Source of the DNA: Nitrospinota bacterium
GTDB lineage: Bacteria > Nitrospirota > Thermodesulfovibrionia > Thermodesulfovibrionales > UBA1546
DNA: 14,160 nucleotides
Direction: 5' to 3'
NCBI GenBank assembly: GCA_018896985.1
Contig: JAHILQ010000271.1
Location: forward strand, 1-14,160
Below are positions 1 through 5,808 of the stretch, piece by piece (the first letter of the stretch is position 1; each line of letters opens with the position of its first letter). The notes below the pieces were generated by a model. That model made no database searches, was not told where the DNA came from, and was given only the letters and a program-made list of their open reading frames with translations. Both the position numbers and the translations under genes were made by a program.

Positions 1-571
1 CGAGCCTTCCCTCGGAAAAGAGCCTTACTGCTTCGGGATATATCCTGTGCTCAAGGCTCAGTATGCGTTCGGAAAGAGTATCTTCCGTGTCATCAGGCAT
101 TACAGGGACTGCTGCCTGGATAATTACAGGCCCTGTATCCATGCCCTCGTCAACAAAATGAACTGTGCATCCTGAAATCTTGACGCCGTAGTCAAGCGCC
201 TGTTTCTGTCCGTGCAGCCCCGGGAATGAGGGAAGCAGTGCAGGATGGATATTCATTATTTTGTTGGGAAATGCGTCTATCAGGGGTTTTCTTACAATCC
301 TCATAAATCCTGCGAGTATGACAAGCTCAACGCCGCGTGATTTAAGTTCGTCTGCAATTTTTTTGAAGAATTCATCCTTTGTCGCAAACTCTTTCGGGTT
401 TATAAAGATATATTTTATGTTATGCCTCTTAGCCCGTTCTATTGCAAAGGCGGATGGATTATCTGTTATCAATATCTCTATTGAGGCTTTGAGATTTTTA
501 TTTTCTATCGCATCTATTATTGCCTGAAAGTTAGAGCCGCGGCCTGATGCAAGGACACCTATCTTCAGCAT
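1..571 (-). CDS. purN: Phosphoribosylglycinamide formyltransferase, 3' end cut by window edge
   Basis: Transfers the formyl group of 10-formyltetrahydrofolate to GAR in cytosolic purine synthesis. The minus strand encodes 190 residues open to the left edge. The N-terminus carries the ASGRGSN phosphate-binding loop (residues 8-14). The catalytic Asn-His-Asp triad of the family appears as N107 and H109 in MNIHPALLPSFPG, and D145 in VDEGMDTGP. PurN is usually about 190-215 residues, so only a few C-terminal residues are likely missing. The ATG at 571 has a GGAGGG ribosome binding site about 9 bases upstream. It begins 33 bases after the stop of the upstream SurA-type gene on the same strand, so the two are probably co-transcribed. 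Recognition is by motif and is secure. Confidence 0.96.
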   Translation of the reverse strand, partial: MLKIGVLASGRGSNFQAIIDAIENKNLKASIEILITDNPSAFAIERAKRHNIKYIFINPKEFATKDEFFKKIADELKSRGVELVILAGFMRIVRKPLIDAFPNKIMNIHPALLPSFPGLHGQKQALDYGVKISGCTVHFVDEGMDTGPVIIQAAVPVMPDDTEDTLSERILSLEHRIYPEAVRLFSEGRL

Positions 572-604
572 AATCACATGCCCTCCATTTTTGCATTTGC
601 TGAA

Positions 605-1561
605 CTAAAGTCTTATCTCAATGTAGGCGGTTTCTCTTAGTTCTCTGAGCCAGTGCTTGTATTTTTCGGAAAAACGCTGTTCAATCAGCTTATTTTTGGC
701 GGATTCTTTTATTGCGGCTTCGCTCTGTTTTTCTATTTTTTCTTCGAGTTTGATGATATGCAATCCCATGTCAGTCCAGAATGGCTGACTGATATCGCCT
801 GCTTTCATCTGGGATAAAACATCTGTGAATTCTTTTGCCATCTGGCTCTTTTTAATAAATCCGAGGTCTCCGCCAGCCTTGCCTGACGGGTCTTCAGAAT
901 GTTTCTGTGCAAGGGAAGCAAAATCCTCTCCGGCCTTTATCTGCTGATAGACAGTTCCTGCCTTTTCTTCTGCTGTTTTTCTGTCACTGGGGTTTTGGGG
1001 CTTTCTGAAAAAGATCTGCCGTATCCTGTAAGCGTCATCAGTTATCAGTGTCTCCTTGTTCCCTGCAATATATTTCGCTATCTCAGCATCAGAAACGACT
1101 ATTTTATTTCTTACCTCCTGCGAAACGACCCTGCTCAATATAATCTGTTCTGAGAGTTTTTTCTTGTATTCATCTAATGTGAACCCTTCTTTTTTCAGGG
1201 AGGCTGTCAATGTTTGCTCGTCCATGGAATATTTTTTCTTTATGTCGTTTATAGCTTCGGTTATCTCTTCTGCCGCTGCATCTATACCTTTCTGCTTTGC
1301 AGCCTGAATCTGCAATTTCATGTCTATTAGGACTTCAAGGAATGGTCCCTCATTTTCCTTAAATATCTTTCTCTTTTCCTCTTCTTTTATGTCTTTAATT
1401 TTATCGCTTGCTTCAAATTCCATTGCCTTATATAAATCACTCCATGTAATGACTTCCTGATTCACGACTGCAATCACCTTGTCGAGAAGTATAGCTGCGC
1501 TGGAAACACCGTATAGCGCCACAATTATTAATACGCAAATGAATGCCTTAAGCCTTATCAT
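605..1561 (-). CDS. SurA-type periplasmic peptidyl-prolyl isomerase/chaperone
   Basis: Predicted periplasmic chaperone and parvulin isomerase that helps outer-membrane proteins fold. With the start at 1561 it has 318 residues. A Sec signal peptide comes first (charged MIRLK, a hydrophobic stretch, then SSAA near residue 22), followed by the SurA N-terminal core starting at LDKVIAVVNQEVIT. One rotamase domain lies at roughly residues 165-270 (IRQIFF, AQKHSEDPSGKAGGDLG, GLHIIKLEEK). Classical SurA has two parvulin domains and this has one, so no symbol is given. An ATG at 1582 would add seven residues ahead of the signal peptide, but it lacks a ribosome binding site. The ATG at 1561 has GAGAGGA about 5 bases upstream and is preferred. 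It is first in an operon with purN. Confidence 0.9.
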   Translation of the reverse strand: MIRLKAFICVLIIVALYGVSSAAILLDKVIAVVNQEVITWSDLYKAMEFEASDKIKDIKEEEKRKIFKENEGPFLEVLIDMKLQIQAAKQKGIDAAAEEITEAINDIKKKYSMDEQTLTASLKKEGFTLDEYKKKLSEQIILSRVVSQEVRNKIVVSDAEIAKYIAGNKETLITDDAYRIRQIFFRKPQNPSDRKTAEEKAGTVYQQIKAGEDFASLAQKHSEDPSGKAGGDLGFIKKSQMAKEFTDVLSQMKAGDISQPFWTDMGLHIIKLEEKIEKQSEAAIKESAKNKLIEQRFSEKYKHWLRELRETAYIEIRL

Positions 1562-1634
1562 TGTTTCCTCTCTACGAACCATCGGCCTGAAATGTGAAAA
1601 CTGATGTGTAAGTATACCCTATGACCGATAAATA

Positions 1635-1662
1635 ATTCTATAGTGGCTCTTTCTCATTTCAA
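1635..1662 (-). promoter_or_regulatory. Putative sigma-70 promoter for the SurA-type gene and purN
   Basis: Read on the minus strand, TTGAAA is separated by 16 bases from TAGAAT, each one mismatch from consensus. It would start transcription near 1628 and leave a leader of about 65 bases before the ATG at 1561. No competing element of similar quality was seen nearer the gene. Confidence 0.5.
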
Positions 1663-1667
1663 TCGGG

Positions 1668-1702
1668 TAACTTTCCCCTCCCGTCAAGGGAGGGGAAAGT
1701 TA
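1668..1702. repeat. Perfect 15-bp inverted repeat, REP-like hairpin
   Basis: The arms TAACTTTCCCCTCCC (1668-1682) and GGGAGGGGAAAGTTA (1688-1702) are exact reverse complements around the loop GTCAA. No T-run follows on either strand, so a classical intrinsic terminator is unlikely. It resembles the dispersed G/C-rich palindromic elements seen elsewhere in the window, but the sequence is a different family from the CCCCCTT...AAGGGGG elements in the island. Confidence 0.7.
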
Positions 1703-1888
1703 CGGAAATGTCTATGTCTATTTTTCGGTGCATGCAGAGATTGTATATCAGACTTAATATTTGTGCCTGTTTAGTTGAATGCCCCAATATATAGCATTTA
1801 CTGCGAAAGCAAACGATTGTTCTATAGCTTGCACTGGATTACTGTGTAATCAGATTGCTCCGTATACATTAATCTTATGTTTTGTTCA

Positions 1889-1929
1889 TAAATAGGATTG
1901 TACCTATTTACTTTGAATATAGGTTTGTA
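1889..1929. promoter_or_regulatory. Inverted repeat plus direct repeat, candidate operator
   Basis: TAAATAGG (1889-1896) and CCTATTTA (1903-1910) form an exact 8-bp inverted repeat with a 6-base spacer. ATAGGATTGTA (1892-1902) recurs with one change as ATAGGTTTGTA (1919-1929), 27 bases on. It lies about 105-145 bases upstream of the promoter of the winged-helix gene, which could be autoregulated. Function is inference. Confidence 0.3.
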
Positions 1930-2033
1930 TAAACAGAGCAGTTAATCGTTGACCTAAGAAAGATGTATTGAGTCAGAATTATATTCTGGTAATCATAAAA
2001 AATATCTTTTTGTATAAAAAGTTAATTTTTTTG

Positions 2034-2062
2034 TTGACAAATCTGTTTTGTTGTGATATAAA
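2034..2062 (+). promoter_or_regulatory. Strong promoter for the winged-helix gene
   Basis: A consensus TTGACA (2034-2039) is followed after exactly 17 bases by TATAAA (2057-2062), preceded by TG at 2054-2055 as an extended -10. The predicted start of transcription near 2069 lies only about 4 bases before the ATG at 2073. Confidence 0.75.
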
Positions 2063-2072
2063 TTAATACAAG

Positions 2073-2669
2073 ATGGTTAAGCAACAGTCAGTAATGGGTA
2101 AGCAGCATACAGGCGAAACCTCGTTGAAGATGCTGTTTTCCTCGGCAATAAGGGCTGACGTGCTTGCCCTTCTACTTAATAACCCTGATGAAAAGTTCTA
2201 TGTCAGAGAAATAGCCAACCTTATAAGAAAGAATCCTTCAGGGGTAAAGAGAGAGCTTGACAACCTTGAGAAGATGGGGATTCTATTGAGTCATAGGGTT
2301 GCTAATCTTAGATACTTTCAGGCAAATAAGATGTCTCCGCTGTTTTCAGAGCTTAAGAACCTCATTGATAAATCCCTTGGTCTGCCGGGCGCGCTTAAGA
2401 CAATGGTGAGGCTGGCCGGCGCAAAGGCAGCTTTTCTATATGGTCCTTATGCAGATGGTGAGGATGTCGGCAGCGTTGACCTTTTTATAATAGGAGCATC
2501 TTCCAATAATATAGAGGCAGGGTTAAAAGAACTTGAAGAAAAGTTTAGCAAGAAGATTAACTATACCGCAATCGACGAATCTGAGTATAAAAACAGGAAA
2601 GAAAAGGGTGATGTTGATCTGGAAAAACTGCTGTCAGGCAAAAGGATTACCTTGATAGGCAGGATGTAA
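2073..2669 (+). CDS. Winged-helix regulator fused to degenerate nucleotidyltransferase-like domain
   Basis: A 198-residue protein of unknown specific role. Residues about 18-90 read as an ArsR-like winged helix (SAIRADVLALLLNNPDEKFY, then the recognition-helix-like KNPSGVKRELDNLEKMGIL). Residues about 105-185 resemble a MNT/minimal nucleotidyltransferase fold, with LYGPYADG in place of the usual GS-Y-A-x-G and SVDLFIIG in place of the S-D-x-D strand. Loss of the GS pair and of one catalytic Asp suggests it does not transfer nucleotides. This domain pairing is common in bacteria and archaea and is usually called a transcriptional regulator. The ATG at 2073 has no ribosome binding site and sits almost on the predicted transcription start. 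An in-frame ATG at 2094 also lacks one. A tiny peptide gene and terminator follow. Confidence 0.8.
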   Translation: MVKQQSVMGKQHTGETSLKMLFSSAIRADVLALLLNNPDEKFYVREIANLIRKNPSGVKRELDNLEKMGILLSHRVANLRYFQANKMSPLFSELKNLIDKSLGLPGALKTMVRLAGAKAAFLYGPYADGEDVGSVDLFIIGASSNNIEAGLKELEEKFSKKINYTAIDESEYKNRKEKGDVDLEKLLSGKRITLIGRM

Positions 2670-2713
2670 ATTTAAGCTTTCCCCTTTGGGGGACGGAGAG
2701 GGGGTGAACTATA

Positions 2714-2761
2714 ATGGCAGCTAAGAAGAAAGCAGCTAAGAAGAAAGCTGGAAAGAAATAA
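2714..2761 (+). CDS. 15-residue lysine/alanine-rich peptide
   Basis: ATG to TAA encodes MAAKKKAAKKKAGKK, with nine lysines in fifteen residues. A purine-rich GGAGAGGGGGTGA lies 8-18 bases upstream and can serve as ribosome binding site. A strong intrinsic terminator follows 21 bases after the stop. The composition matches the polycationic tails of bacterial histone H1-like and HU-fused proteins that bind DNA, but here no globular domain precedes it. It is likely co-transcribed with the winged-helix gene 44 bases upstream. It may be a real DNA- or RNA-binding micropeptide, or the leftover of a longer gene. Expression is unproven. Confidence 0.5.
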   Translation: MAAKKKAAKKKAGKK

Positions 2762-2782
2762 GTTACTGTTTCAGAGTCTTTT

Positions 2783-2818
2783 GGGCTGGGGAGTGCAATC
2801 TCCAGCCCTCTTTTTTTG
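2783..2818 (+). terminator. Intrinsic terminator after the winged-helix/peptide unit
   Basis: GGGCTGGGGA (2783-2792) pairs with TCTCCAGCCC (2799-2808), with one G-U pair and a 6-base loop, and is followed by TC and seven T. This is a classical rho-independent terminator for plus-strand transcription. There is no A-run on the left, so it would not stop the converging lpxC transcript. Confidence 0.92.
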
Positions 2819-2918
2819 TTTTTCAATTTAGAAAACCGATGATGTAACTATAATAAGATACTGATTTCGGAGAAAAAATCAAGTAGTTTTTTGTAAGTCC
2901 TTGAAATATCAGTGTTTT

Positions 2919-3803
2919 TTATGAATATGCCAATGCCTGTGCCTGGGCAAATTCGGTATCGGATACAATTTCCCAGCAATCCACAGCAGAAAGCAGGCTC
3001 TTTACGAATTTTATGTTCGTAGAATGCCCTGACCTATTCGCTACAAGATGTCCGTATATAGGGAATCCTATCAGGGAGATATCACCAATAAAATCAAGCA
3101 TCTTATGCCTTACGAATTCATCCTTGAATCTCAGACCTGATTTGTTCAGCACACCATTGTCTCCAAGGATGACAGCATTGTCAAGGGACCCGCCTTTTGC
3201 AAGTCCGTTTGCCCTTAGATATTCTACATCCTTCACAAACCCGAATGTCCTTGCCGGAGCAACTTCTCTTGCAAATGTTTCTTCGTTCAGGTCAATGCTT
3301 AATTTTTGCTCACCTAAGAGATGGTGGTTGAATTGTATTCTGCATGTCAGTTTTCTGCCGTTGTATGGGAAAGCGGCTATTTCCGAATGGCCATCATCAA
3401 AAAATACAGGTTTTGTAATGCGAATATATGGTCTTTTCTTACCTTGTTTTGCAATCCCGCCTCTCAGGATTATGTCAATCAGTTCGGTAGAGCTTCCATC
3501 AAGTATCGGTATCTCAGAGCCGTCAAGCTCAATGATAAGGTTATCTATCCCTAATCCTGATACCGCAGCGAGGATATGTTCGACAGTTTTTATCCTTGTG
3601 CCGTTATAGCCCAGACTTGTTGCAAAGGCGGTATCAACTACAGCGCCTACGTCAGCCCTGATCATGAGATTCTTGTCATTCCGGTAGAAAACAATTCCCG
3701 TGTCTCTTGGTGATGGCTTTAGTTTGACAGTGACGTGTGAGCCTGTATGAAGCCCAATGCCCGCAAAACTTACTTCCTGCTTTATAGTTCTTTGTAAGCG
3801 CAT
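2919..3803 (-). CDS. lpxC: UDP-3-O-acyl-N-acetylglucosamine deacetylase
   Basis: Zinc amidase for the committed step of lipid A synthesis, removing acetate from UDP-3-O-acyl-GlcNAc in the cytosol. The 294-residue length is near the family norm of about 300. The start QRTIKQEVSFAGIGLHTG is the typical LpxC N-terminus and sets the ATG at 3803, although no good ribosome binding site precedes it. Zinc ligands of the family are visible as H76 (TVEHILAA), H233 and D237 (RHKMLDFIGD), and the catalytic His as H260 (RSGHS). The gene lies 142 bases downstream of tldD on the same strand, with its own promoter in that gap, and converges on the terminator at 2783-2818. It shows that the host has an LPS-type outer membrane. 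Confidence 0.97.
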   Translation of the reverse strand: MRLQRTIKQEVSFAGIGLHTGSHVTVKLKPSPRDTGIVFYRNDKNLMIRADVGAVVDTAFATSLGYNGTRIKTVEHILAAVSGLGIDNLIIELDGSEIPILDGSSTELIDIILRGGIAKQGKKRPYIRITKPVFFDDGHSEIAAFPYNGRKLTCRIQFNHHLLGEQKLSIDLNEETFAREVAPARTFGFVKDVEYLRANGLAKGGSLDNAVILGDNGVLNKSGLRFKDEFVRHKMLDFIGDISLIGFPIYGHLVANRSGHSTNIKFVKSLLSAVDCWEIVSDTEFAQAQALAYS

Positions 3804-3876
3804 GTCATATACAGATGCAAATAAGATGCCAGAAAAAATATCTTTGAAGTCAGGGGGTTATGTGATATTTATGTTG

Positions 3877-3905
3877 TTTATATTCATCAGATGTGTGGTT
3901 ATCAA
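3877..3905 (-). promoter_or_regulatory. Putative lpxC promoter with overlapping inverted repeat
   Basis: On the minus strand, TTGATA (3905-3900) and TATAAA (3882-3877) are separated by 17 bases. That places the transcription start near 3870 and gives a leader of about 67 bases. An inverted repeat ATGTGTG/CACACAT (3891-3897 and 3906-3912, 8-base spacer) straddles the -35 element and could be an operator. Confidence 0.6.
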
Positions 3906-3945
3906 CACACATGCGGTTATAATTTTTACCCCGACTCGGTCGGGA

Positions 3946-5340
3946 TTACGCCTCGCCGCCAACTACCATCTCGGGGATTCTTATTGTCGGCATTGCATCT
4001 GATACTGGTGAGCCCTGATTGTCCTTGCCGCATGTCCCTATTGAAAAGCCGAGATCAGAAGCAACCATGTCAATAGATTTCAGGATTTCAGGCCCGCTCC
4101 CTGTAAGCGTTGCGCCTCTTACAGGTTCTCCGATAACTCCATTTTTAATTATATAGCCTTCCTGAACATCAAACACAAAGTCGCCGTTCACCGTGTTAAC
4201 CTGGCCTCCGCCCATCTTTTTGACAAAGATGCCTTTTGTAACTGATTTCAGGACATCTTCAGGCATGGATTCACCGGGAGCGATAAAAGTGTTTGTCATC
4301 CTCGGAATTGGCCTGTTACGGTATGACTCTCTACGTCCGTTTCCGGTTGAGCTTGTTTTATCCTGCATAGCTGTAAACCTGTCGTACATATACCCGATAA
4401 GAACCCCGTTTTTTACAAGCACTGTTCTTTGTGCCGGTGTGCCTTCGTCGTCAAAGCGGAAGGAGCCTCTTTTGTTTGGAAGTGTCGCATCATCAATAAC
4501 AGTCACTAAAGGAGATGCAACAAGCTCGCCGATTTTTTTGGAATATACCGAGAGTCCCTGCTGTGCAAGGTCAGCCTCAAGCCCATGCCCTATTGCTTCG
4601 TGTATCATGGTGCCGCCGGCCTCGGATGATATGACGACAGGCATTCTTCCGCCCGGCGCCCTTCTGGCATTAAGCATCATGAGCGAACGCTTTACAGCTT
4701 TTAACGCAATGGCTTCTGGTTTTACACTCTCAAAAAGTTCAAAACCGATAGAGCCTCCTACCTGTTCATATCCTGTCTGGATTATGCCGTTGTCAGATAC
4801 CACTATGTGGACAACCATAAGCGTATGAATACGCTCATCTTCTGCTGTAAAACCGTCAGATGCCGCTATCTGGACTTTCTGCACAAAGTCGCGGTACCCG
4901 ACTAATACCTGTCTTATCCTTTTATCAAAATCCCTTGCAGTCTTGTTTGCAGCCTTCACAAGTTCTATTTTTCTGCCTATAGGTATTTTTTCAGGAAGAA
5001 GTTTTATAGTGTAATCAACATTAGGTCTCTGTTTTCTAAGGTCAAGCGTAAAGTCTTTGTCCTCTGACTTCCCGCTTGCAAGATGTAATGCCTTTAAACT
5101 GCCGGCCAGCTCTAACAATGCCTTTTCGGATATGTCGTTGCTGAAGGCGTAATAAGTTTTTCCGTTCGCTATTAGCCTTATCCCAACCCCTGAATCTACT
5201 CCTGTGAATATTTTTTCTATCTTATCGTCTTCAAGCTGTATGGATGTAGGTCTTTTGTGTTCAACGAACACGTCGGCATATTCCCCGCCCGAAGAGAGAG
5301 TCTTTTTGAGAATCTTTATTAAGAGTTCATTATCCAGCAT
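3946..5340 (-). CDS. tldD: TldD metalloprotease subunit
   Basis: TldD pairs with TldE/PmbA to form a cytosolic heterodimeric peptidase that degrades small unfolded peptides and matures some peptide products. No tldE partner is in view. The 464 residues carry the zinc motif HEAIGH (H247, E248, H252) inside SSEAGGTMIHEAIGHGLEAD, and the third ligand C437 in GTCGKDNQG near the C-terminus. The conserved TGNGRRESYRNRPIPRMTN region (332-350) is intact. The ATG at 5340 has GAGGA about 7 bases upstream. A perfect extended -10 (5407-5415) lies in the repeat element upstream. A short hairpin (CCCGAC/GTCGGG, 3930-3944) follows the stop, without a T-run. Confidence 0.97.
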   Translation of the reverse strand: MLDNELLIKILKKTLSSGGEYADVFVEHKRPTSIQLEDDKIEKIFTGVDSGVGIRLIANGKTYYAFSNDISEKALLELAGSLKALHLASGKSEDKDFTLDLRKQRPNVDYTIKLLPEKIPIGRKIELVKAANKTARDFDKRIRQVLVGYRDFVQKVQIAASDGFTAEDERIHTLMVVHIVVSDNGIIQTGYEQVGGSIGFELFESVKPEAIALKAVKRSLMMLNARRAPGGRMPVVISSEAGGTMIHEAIGHGLEADLAQQGLSVYSKKIGELVASPLVTVIDDATLPNKRGSFRFDDEGTPAQRTVLVKNGVLIGYMYDRFTAMQDKTSSTGNGRRESYRNRPIPRMTNTFIAPGESMPEDVLKSVTKGIFVKKMGGGQVNTVNGDFVFDVQEGYIIKNGVIGEPVRGATLTGSGPEILKSIDMVASDLGFSIGTCGKDNQGSPVSDAMPTIRIPEMVVGGEA

Positions 5341-5356
5341 TAATATCCTCGATTTT

Positions 5357-5441
5357 TGTCATTGTGAGCCCAATAGCATGGCAATCTCTCTTGGTTTAAT
5401 GCGTTTATTATAGCATTAAGAAAAAAGTTTAAGAGACTGCC
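5357..5441. repeat. REP/MITE-like element with imperfect inverted ends
   Basis: GTCATTGTGAGCCCAATAGC followed by TGGCAATCTC resembles the dispersed 'GTCATTGCGAGCCC...GGCAATCTC' repeats that I know from many environmental bacterial genomes. GGCAATCTCT (5380-5389) is mirrored by AGAGACTGCC (5432-5441) with nine of ten positions pairing, enclosing an A+T-rich interior of about 42 bases. The tldD promoter lies inside. It marks the edge between core genes and the island. Confidence 0.55.
5407..5435 (-). promoter_or_regulatory. Putative tldD promoter (extended -10)
   Basis: On the minus strand a perfect TGCTATAAT (5415-5407) is present. The -35 position (about 5430-5435) is weak, as is usual with an extended -10. 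Transcription would begin near 5400, giving a leader of about 60 bases that includes the GAGCCC/GGCAATCTC repeat sequence. Confidence 0.6.
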
Positions 5442-5462
5442 ATGATGCTGGCGGGGATTGAT

Positions 5463-5755
5463 ACTTTCTGCCGGAATGTCGACCGGTTTCCTTCTGACTT
5501 TATGTTTCAGCTGACAAGAGAAGAAGCCGAATCTTTGAGATTCCAAATTGGAATGTCAAAATGCTTGCAACACATAAAGACCTTGCGCGGAAACTGGAAG
5601 AGATGGAGAAAAAATATGACTCACAGTTCAAGATTGTCTTCGATACAATCCGCCAACTCATGACACCGCCGGAACCAAAGAAAAGGAAAATTGGATTCGA
5701 GGTTAGGGAAAGCAGGGCGAGATATGGGACATCCGGGCGCAAGAGACCTCGTTAG
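5463..5755 (+). pseudogene. ORF6N-type phage anti-repressor fragment, internally deleted
   Basis: The first part, in the frame of the ATG at 5442, reads RNVDRFPSDFMFQLTREEAE and SLRFQIGMSK, which is the start of the ORF6N DNA-binding domain found in phage KilA-N/anti-repressor proteins. That frame then loses sense and ends at 5663. From 5561 another frame continues with LATHKDLARKLEEMEKKYDS and FDTIRQLMTPPEPKKRKIGF, the usual C-terminal coiled-coil and tail of the same family, to the stop at 5755. The conserved middle (normally GGRRYLPYAFTEQG and on) is missing, so an out-of-frame deletion of some tens of codons occurred near 5550. No N-terminal start region of the family is present either. 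A dead phage-derived gene at the island edge. Confidence 0.8.
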
Positions 5756-5783
5756 GGTTGGGGCTGAAAAAATACTGCGGTTT

Positions 5784-5791
5784 GGTATAAA
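5784..5791 (+). promoter_or_regulatory. Putative promoter of the restriction-modification operon
   Basis: TATAAA at 5786-5791 is preceded by TGG, giving an extended -10. A -35 at 16 bases (CTGAAA) is weak. The predicted start near 5798 would leave only about 11 bases before the ATG at 5809. Confidence 0.5.
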
Positions 5792-5808
5792 ATGTGTCTT
5801 AATAACAC

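Larger units (their letters stand above)
1583..2072. other. 490-base intergenic region between divergent transcription units
   Basis: No convincing gene was found here. It holds the minus-strand promoter (1635-1662), a perfect 15-bp inverted repeat (1668-1702), a 6-bp inverted repeat GATTAC/GTAATC (1837-1851), an 8-bp inverted repeat (1889-1910) with a near direct repeat at 1919-1929, and the plus-strand promoter for the winged-helix gene (2034-2062). The stretch 1740-2070 is clearly A+T-rich compared with the flanking genes. Confidence 0.6.

Noticed and set aside
261..527. 88-codon plus-strand frame
   Set aside because: Antisense shadow of purN, which is clearly coding on the minus strand.
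1562..1582. Upstream ATG start for the SurA-type gene
   Set aside because: No ribosome binding site, and it puts seven charged residues before a normal signal peptide; the ATG at 1561 has GAGAGGA upstream.
1780..1896. Small frame starting MPQYIAFTAK in the intergenic region
   Set aside because: 38 codons, no ribosome binding site, no recognisable similarity, and it ends inside the 8-bp inverted repeat.
3013..3609. 198-codon plus-strand frame inside lpxC
   Set aside because: Antisense shadow of lpxC, which has all its catalytic residues on the other strand.
3930..3944. Hairpin CCCGAC/GTCGGG just after the tldD stop
   Set aside because: The downstream side on the minus strand is GTAAAAATT, not a T-run, so it does not qualify as an intrinsic terminator.
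4193..4828. 211-codon plus-strand frame inside tldD
   Set aside because: Antisense shadow of tldD, with low-complexity Ser/Pro-rich content and no ribosome binding site.
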